The position numbers and the translations under genes were made by a program. A model generated the notes under the pieces. The model was given only the letters and a program-made list of their open reading frames with translations, had not been told where the DNA came from and ran no database searches. This document shows positions 57,363 through 64,000 of a stretch of 64,000 bases of DNA, one piece after another. How positions within the stretch are numbered: the first letter of the stretch is position 1; the number at the start of each line of letters is the position of its first letter. This stretch comes from Isoetes taiwanensis (lineage: Eukaryota > Streptophyta > Lycopodiopsida > Isoetales > Isoetaceae): positions 374,001 through 438,000 of the forward strand of contig JAJEKV010000028.1 of NCBI GenBank assembly GCA_021234155.1, in the 5' to 3' direction.

Positions 57363-60300
57363 CACCTATTCGATGGAGGCAGGATTTCAGAATGCAAAAG
57401 CAATTTATACACAAAAGACACAAACCGCCCTGGCTGGATATCCTGATGGCAACCCCATACGACTACCTCAATCTGTGGACCAGAATCCTATGGCAACCAT
57501 GCAGCAATATGATTCCAGATTACTTTGTCCCATCTGTACAACAAGAACTTTGTTCTAAATGCTTCCCATGACATGAGATGACCAGACTCATACCAAGCTG
57601 CAATAGTGCTTATACCAGCTGCTATCCATCGTCGTTGTGTCTTTGGATGAACAACCACACATAGAGGCACATTCCCTGGAGTGTCCTACAAAGGAATCCA
57701 CCAGCATGGAGTGAAGACATGCCTCAGGATTAATATGGAAAAGAGACCTGACAGTGTCCCACGCAGCAAGCAACCCCTTTAGAAATGGAGAAGCATTAGG
57801 ATACGGATGCATATGATAAAGCAAAGCCCAAGGAAGGAGGGGCTTAATGGTGGCCTTATGAAATGGGAGACAATCTTTGAATCGATTTGCACCAACAACC
57901 TCGGGCCGGGAGAATCATCCTTACCAATGAAAATCCTCCAAATAAACTTTGATATCATCACCTTGCTTTGGAGGTGAAAATCCAACATACCAAGACCACC
58001 AGCTGTCTTAGGTCTAGTGCATTTCGCCCAAGCTACCTTGACCACCACTCCTAACTCATTTCCACCCCAAATAAAATTTCTGACGATACGCACAATATCC
58101 TCCATCTTACACTGCGGAGCTAATAGAGCAGACGCTATGTAGACATGAGTATTACTAAGAACACATTTAGCCACAATTGATTTCTAGGGCATGGACCGGT
58201 TTAGTCAGTATTCCACCAAAACAAGTGCTTTTGCAACCTCCCAAGCATCGAAGCGTAGAGGCGTGAATTCCAACCGGGATACCAAGCAACTTTGTGGTAT
58301 TGCCATGCGAAGAATCTTCCATGGATAGTCAAAATCTGAGGGGAGGGATGGGACTGTCCAATGTCCACAAAGCCATACATATTTGCCACCCTATAAGAAC
58401 TCCTGATGCTAAGGAGAATGTGTCTAATAATAGCTTAGCATTACGAAGATTCTCAGCCTCGGCAATTAGGAACAAAAAGTGTCATCGGCATATTGGTTAC
58501 ATACCTCTTGAGAACCATCGTCCATTGGGAGGCCTTGAATAACGCCATCTTGGGTAGCCACGGAGAAGAGCTGGGATAATACTTCTGCCACAATTGTGAA
58601 AAGCAAGGGTGCTAAGGGACAACTTTGCCGAATTCCTCTACCCACTACAAAAATATCAGATACCTCGCCCTGAAAAAGGACAGTAGATCTGGCTGATGTA
58701 TGGAGCTTCATGACATTCCTTGTGAAAGACTCCCCAAACCCAAGCACAAGAAGACACTTCTCCAAGAAACTCCAATCAACACTATCGTAAGCTTTAGCAA
58801 AATAAAGCTTAAGATACACTGCTTTATGACCCTGTAACCGGGCCCAGTATATTCCTTCATATGGAGCAGCCACGTTGTTGAGAATACAACGACGAGGGAG
58901 AAAGCCAGATTGTGTTGACGAGATAGCGTCAGCCAAGATGTCTCAGACTCTTTCTGCCAATGTCTTAGCAAAGATCTTGTACACAGAGGAGAGCAATGTA
59001 ATAGGTCGCCAGTCAGAAATAGTCTTGGGTTCCTTGCTCTTTGGAATGAGAGAGATACAACCTGTATTCAAAATCTTATCAAGGCTCCTAAATTTTTGAC
59101 TCACAAAAGGCATCATATATGTCATCCTCCAACCAGTCCCAGCATTTCTGAAAGAATTCAATAGGAAAGCCATCAAGACCAGGGCATTTGTCCCTTTTCA
59201 AGAGAGCCACAGCTGCTTTTAAGTCCTCCTTCACAATATTGGACTCAAGAAGTAACCTCTGCTCTTCAGAAACAATGCGACGCACCTTAGTCAACACGGC
59301 CAATTGCATGTTCTTCTGAAAGGGCAATGGGTGTCGTGCAAAGAATGAAGAAAAGTGATGATGAAGATACTGCTTAAGATTCACCGGATCGGAGATAAGA
59401 GCGCCATCTGGCAACACCAAAGAATGTATAGAAGTGGCGAGTTTCCTTCTTCTTGCAGCTGCAAAAAAGAACCGAGTACATCTATCTCCGTCCTTGAACC
59501 ACTGCAACCCTGCCTTCACCTTGGCTTCAGTAACTTTTACAGTTTCCATAGCCTTGATCTGAGATAATAACTCCTTTTCTCTGACTCCACTAGTATGGCC
59601 ACAAGCGTGGAGTACTTCTAATTCCTGGTACAATGCAGTCAACAGTCCTCTAGCTTCAGCAGCTCTGACTCTCCCATATTCTTTTGTAAATGACTTCACT
59701 GCAGACAACGCTGCGACAACCCCAGACATGCCCCTACGGGGTGAGAAGGCCCAAGACCAAGCCCGACTACAGCCAAGTTTGAACTCATCATCCTCCAAGT
59801 ACTTGCAATTAAGCTTAAAGTAGGTCCTGGTAGGTCGATGACAATTAGCCACATCATTAGTTAGGAGTTGTGCATTATGATCAGACACGGAGATATCCAG
59901 AAGATTTGAGCGATGAAAATCCGCTAGCCGAGCAGCTGCACAAGTATTAAAGTATCCTCTATCATGCCTTGCATAAGCTCTGCCAACTCCTGTCCAACCA
60001 TTACACCACGTAAAGGACTGATCACCATCAATCTCTATAAGCTGACCATCATGTAAAAGGCGTAGCCATTGTTCTCGCTCGAATCCTTGCACCACTTCAG
60101 AGCCGCGACCACTTCTATCTCTTTCCAACTCGACGATATTAAAGTCGCCAACGAGCAACCATGCAACATTCTGCTCAAGCTGAAGAACTTTACTCCTCAG
60201 AGTTGCCCACAAAGCACCACGTTGACGAGGTCTATTATGAGCATATACATTTATCAAACCCCATTCTTGGCCCTTATCTTTCCATTTGATTATTATCCAC

Positions 60301-60569
60301 CGCCCGAACCTATTTGTTTGAGTAAAAGTGACATCCACAGAAGACTTCCATGCAGTAAGCACACTAGCCTTAGATGCATCAGCAGCAGACACCAAGACAT
60401 TATAGTCACATCCAAATACATTAGCTACTTTATGTACATCATCTCGGCGGCATTTATGCTCTTGAAGGCAACAAAAGGTCGTAGAAAACTTAGACAGGTA
60501 AAGAGACAACCTGCTTCTTTTACTTGGGGAAGAAGCCACTCCCCTCACATTCCAAGACAAGAGGTTCAT
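57363..60569 (-). pseudogene. LINE-2 ORF2 endonuclease and reverse transcriptase, broken
   Basis: From ATG 60569 a 493-codon frame carries the endonuclease: LLSWNVRGV, FCCLQEHKC, INVYAHNRP, LVGDFNIVELERD and ISVSDHNAQ supply the expected Asn, Glu, Asp/Asn and Asp-His residues. It continues into the RT start with KCPGLDGFPIEFF. A frameshift near 59100 moves reading to a frame with ISLIPKSKEPKTISDWRPI, then a stop near 58943, then SSTQSGFLPRRCILNNV, LYFAKAYDSVDW, IRQSCPLAPLLF and the catalytic NQYADDTF, with both aspartates present. Thumb-region pieces follow at 58389-57588. Element B interrupts the ORF at 57362. Confidence 0.9.
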
Positions 60570-60753
60570 GTGGCCAAAATATTATGTTCCACCTCCATAC
60601 CAATAGAGCCAGCATCAACCATGTCCATCTTGCATGGTTCTGAAGGGAGGTCAGCCCACCTCGTCCTGGAAATTGGCAAGGGGGAGCCTCCTCTCTGTTC
60701 CACCCTTCCATTGTTTTGTTCAGCACTTGGTGAGGGAGAGCCTCCTCTCTGCT

Positions 60754-62207
60754 CTACCCCCCATTATTTTGTTGAGTAACTGGCAAGGGAGAGCCTCCTC
60801 TCTGCTCTACCCTTCCATGCAAATTATTAGAATCGCTCATGACATGAGACACATGTTGACTAGCCTTATTGCGTGCAGCTCTTTTCCAATTAACATTTGT
60901 CCATCCCTCTTGGGCATTTTCGTGATGCTCTTGAACATTTTCATGCCGCTCTTGCAATTTCTGGATCTTCTGTAACTTAGCCCTAGCATCCTCTTCAAAA
61001 GCGAGAGTATGCACAATCTTTTGTGGGATAGTGGTTTTAGCAGCAGATGGAGTAGCAACAACAGAGGTAGCAGTAGCATTGGCAGAACGGATAACAGAGG
61101 GTAAAGGGGACTCAGCAGAGGTAGGGGGCATAGAGGAAGAAGGGACCATTGCAGGACGATCTCTCTTAGCACGAAAATTTGCAAATAAAGCAAGTTGAGG
61201 AAATAAATCAGCAAGCTGAGGGCCATTGAGCAATTGCAAAGCATACTTCAGAAAGATAGGGCCACTTTTCACAACCATACAGTCAGGAAGACCACGACCA
61301 GAAGGAAGAGAGACACAAATTTTAGCACCATCAACAATAGAATGGGCCAGATGAGTACCAGACCATTAGCAATACTGATAAGAAACTCCGGCACCAAGAG
61401 ATCAGGAGGAAGATTAGGAATAGAAAACCAACATGGCATCCTAAGAGCAGGAGCCGTACCAGGAGAAAATCCAGGCGAATAAGGCTGGTACAAAATATAA
61501 TCACTCCACATTGGGTCCACACCACGTGCCACCAGTTGCTCCACAGCCACAGCATCATCGAAAACGATCAAAAAGAACTTCTTATCTAGCATCTTTAAAG
61601 TACAATAAGGTGGCAACCCTAATCTCCGAAGATGACTAGTCAACCAATAGCCAAGCTTCCTAGTGTCAAGAAATGCTCCAGTATATTGACCAACCACACT
61701 AAACGACAACAAGTTACTAATACACTTCTTATGTAAGTCATGATCAATCTCGACCACATTGTACCCAGACGCTTGAAGAGTATTCTTACACATTTCAGGC
61801 TGATAGGAAACTTCAACAGGATGTAACTGAAGCTCCATCTAAGTCTCCTTTGCTCGCAACTCACCCAAAAGATTACTGAGATCTCTTTTATTATCCTGAA
61901 TCATCACATCAATAGCTGTAGCAATACGCACAGCAGACGTAGTTGATGACAAGTCCTCCTTGATCCAATCACTAAAGCGCTCCCTGCTAGCATTTACTCC
62001 AGAAGTTGAGGACCTCCAAGGAAGTGGACGGGACTGATCTTTGTTAGAATTGGTACCAGCTGGCGCCGAGGCACCATCCACAGAAGCATTACCGCTATTC
62101 AAAGCACTTGTACTCTTCGGTGCACCAGCCGAGGGTGCCAATGCAGGAAAATCACCGTCTTGAAAGACATTCTCACTATAAGCCAGAGGGTTAACATGCA
62201 ATGCCAA
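60754..62207 (-). pseudogene. LINE-2 ORF1 (DUF4283-type), broken
   Basis: The RNA-binding first ORF of a plant L1 element. The N-terminal 122 codons from ATG 62207 are Ser/Ala/Asn-rich and end at a single in-frame TAG (61841-61839). The same frame continues at once (61838-61269) through the DUF4283-like region: GAFLDTRKLGYWLTSHLRR, KMLDKKFFLIVFDDA, VARGVDPMWSDYILYQPYSP and MPCWFSIPNLPPDLLVPEF. A frameshift near 61275 leads to a C-terminal part with a coiled-coil-like repeat (KIQKLQERHENVQEHHENAQ). ORF2 starts about 185 bases downstream. Confidence 0.8.
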
Positions 62208-62489
62208 ATTTGCCCCCTACACCAGCATGGATACAGGAGGTTTTGCAGGCAGCTTGGAAGTTGAAGCCATAGAGCCGAAACTGTCAGGGCTGAAAAGGCT
62301 ATCAGCCGGAACCTGAAACCTGCAATGCCACACAGTGTTGGAAAGAGCCCTGAATCAGCTTTCCAACGAGCCAAAAAACACCGTAATCCGAGGTCTGTAG
62401 CTCAAGATATGAACACAAACGTAAAGCAGCCTCCGGCAGTAACCCTAGGGCGCATCCATCTTCGGACCTTTCCTCCACAAGCCCATTTC

Positions 62490-62505
62490 TGGAAGCAATA
62501 TTTCT
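62490..62505. repeat. LINE-2 target-site duplication, right
   Basis: TGGAAGCAATATTTCT, identical to 43636-43651 and adjacent to the LINE-2 5' end. Confidence 0.92.
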
Positions 62506-64000
62506 TGATTTTGCTTGGCATGCCTTACTTCATTTTCATACATATGTTTGTCAAAAAATAGAAAACCAAGCCCAGACGTAGACAGATGACATTGTTTGTA
62601 CAGAGATGTCTATTGCGATTGAATGGAACTTTGAATGGAACATCGAATATATATACTGATAATGTTGCCCTCTTGGATTGTGCTTGTTCAATGGATTAAC
62701 GAGTTACTTAGGTTTGTTGCTACCTTTGCTTAGTTTTGTAAATCGAGCAAGACAACATGACCTCTTTTTGTTTTAATTTTATAACTGTCACGCTCATCAG
62801 CTCTATGAGGTTTGTTAGGCGTTAATTTGTTATGAAAAACAGAGCACCTTCAGCAAGTCAATGGTAAGGCAAATTCAAACAGGCCACCAGTTCTGGCCAG
62901 GTTTAGGGGCCATGAGAGAACTCATCCACAAATGGCCATGGAGTCTGATCCAGATCCGACCTGGTTTCTTGGATAGTTTTGGCTTTGCCAAAGGACTTTA
63001 AAGGCCTTCCATCATAGGTTTGATTTTTGTTCATCTTTTTTGTTGATTCATTTCTGGTACATTCTTGCAGATCGGTTTGGGCATTTTGGGGGCGTGGTAC
63101 TAAGTTGGGTGCCCCATCGATGGATTTGTTTACTTTTTGGATCTGTTGTGGAATTTTATACCCCATCGATGGATTTGTTTATCTTCTGGGTCTGCCGTAG
63201 AATTTTGACCACCAACTGATAATGCCGGCCCTTGGAGGCGTCTGGCATTTGCTTTGACTCATGGTTGCCAGGTTTGATTCATCCGCCTTTTTGTTTGATT
63301 ACTTTGGTGAATTCAGTGTACTGTATAGCTGAATCGTTGTTGGCTGGAGCCTCTTTTTCACCTCGGTTTTTGTTAGATTGGATGGAGTCTCTTTTTCACC
63401 CCCATTTTTGTTAGATTGGTTACCTCAACCACCTTGTATTATTCTTCCTTATCTTATTTCCGGCTTGCTTCTCTTCTGCAATAGCCGCCTTACAGCCTTC
63501 CGAATTCTATCTATCACCGCCTTGTTTGTTTTGTTGACCACACCGGCCTAGCCTACATCAGAGGGCAACATGGCAGCCATCCAAGACATCTCGGGTCACA
63601 CAGTAGTCGGCCCACAGCTCTGCCACAAATTTCTATGGCCATCGATGGTGAGCCCCCAGTTTTCGGGTGCTCACCTTCTTTCTATGGTTTTTTAAACCCT
63701 TAAGCATTATCTTGGGTTTGGTTTTTACCCTCCAAGTCCACCTTGGCATTCTTATTATTACTTCTAGTTTCTCCTTAGTCTTCAATGCCCTCTTATTGTA
63801 GTATCAGGTTGTGGTTGTCATGTTGACTTTTTTATCCGTTTGCTTTAGGCTCTAGTTTCCATTATGATACTACTTGTTGTACTTATGATTTTGTTCTCTC
63901 ATACAAAGGTTGCATTGCAGATTTTGTTCTCTCATACAAAGGTTGCATTGCATTGTTTGATTTATTTTCAAGAGTTGTTTCGGTTTTATCAAGCTTTGTT
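62506..64000. other. No gene seen; short tandem duplications
   Basis: Frames here are short and unconvincing. Local duplications are present: a 49-bp period unit starting CCCCATCGATGGATTTGTTT at 63112 and 63161; a 37-bp unit CTCTTTTTCACC-TTTTTGTTAGATTGG at 63346 and 63383; and an exact 33-bp pair at 63887-63919 and 63920-63952 starting GATTTTGTTCTCTCATAC. The region is T-rich and could be 5' or intronic DNA of a gene beyond the window. Confidence 0.55.

Larger units (their letters stand above)
43652..62489 (-). mobile_element. LINE-2: full-length L1-type element split by LTR element B
   Basis: A minus-strand LINE bounded by a 16-bp target duplication and ending in a 12-base poly(A). Subtracting element B and its 5-bp duplication leaves about 5.8 kb, a normal full length for a plant L1. 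The order is ORF1 (62207-60754), ORF2 endonuclease and reverse transcriptase (60569-57363), then, beyond element B, the C-terminal zinc finger (44304-43940) and 3' untranslated region. The reading WHLQVPQPQWKS is restored in frame if element B and one copy of GATGC are ignored, which proves the nesting. ORFs carry a few stops and frameshifts. Confidence 0.93.

Overview
This 64 kb window is repeat-dense nuclear DNA of a land plant. Supporting signs are L1-type LINEs, a Ty3/gypsy chromovirus-like family with an initiator-Met-tRNA primer site, a Ty1/copia relic, broken copies of plant genes (biotin synthase, an organellar-type RecA, a PPR protein), a scrap of plastid 16S rRNA and telo-box repeats. 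The species cannot be named from sequence alone; a large-genome plant such as a fern or lycophyte is a guess. I see no intact host gene. Nearly everything is mobile DNA or its remains.

Layout. 1-3.4 kb: unassigned DNA, degenerate repeats and an array rich in AAACCCTA. About 5.0-11.8 kb: a decayed plus-strand LINE (LINE-1). 13.1-17.6 kb: minus-strand fragments of PPR, copia RNase H, RecA and biotin synthase genes, introns retained, several with stops or frameshifts. 19.1-41.8 kb: a composite bounded by a 15-bp direct repeat, holding two head-to-tail units; one contains LINE-3, sitting between two (GA)n tracts and itself carrying a 555-bp inverted-repeat element, and the other contains LTR element A. 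43.6-62.5 kb: LINE-2 with a 16-bp target duplication, split by LTR element B. 62.5-64 kb: short tandem duplications only.

The two LTR elements (A: 23821-35677, target duplication TACCT; B: 44310-57357, target duplication GATGC) are one family, both on the minus strand, with matching LTR ends, primer site and polypurine tract. B carries gag, protease, reverse transcriptase, RNase H, integrase and a chromodomain-like tail, all broken by stops and frameshifts. Between its primer site and gag lies an extra ORF (55169-53902) with a long basic, Lys/Glu/Pro-rich N-terminus and a complete histone H3 fold at its C-terminus, with some CENH3-like positions. A, which has no recognisable pol, keeps a relic of the same ORF at the equivalent place. 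In both elements a roughly 67-nt hairpin family lies upstream of the histone ORF and again upstream of the gag region. In B each of the two ORFs also has an identical CTATAAATAG box about 90-115 nt before its ATG. A retrotransposon family encoding its own H3 variant, probably as a separate transcription unit, is the main candidate here for an undescribed system.

Caution: LTR copies differ by many 1-6 base indels at G/C-rich points, and the histone fold is broken at a C7 run, so some frameshifts may be assembly errors.
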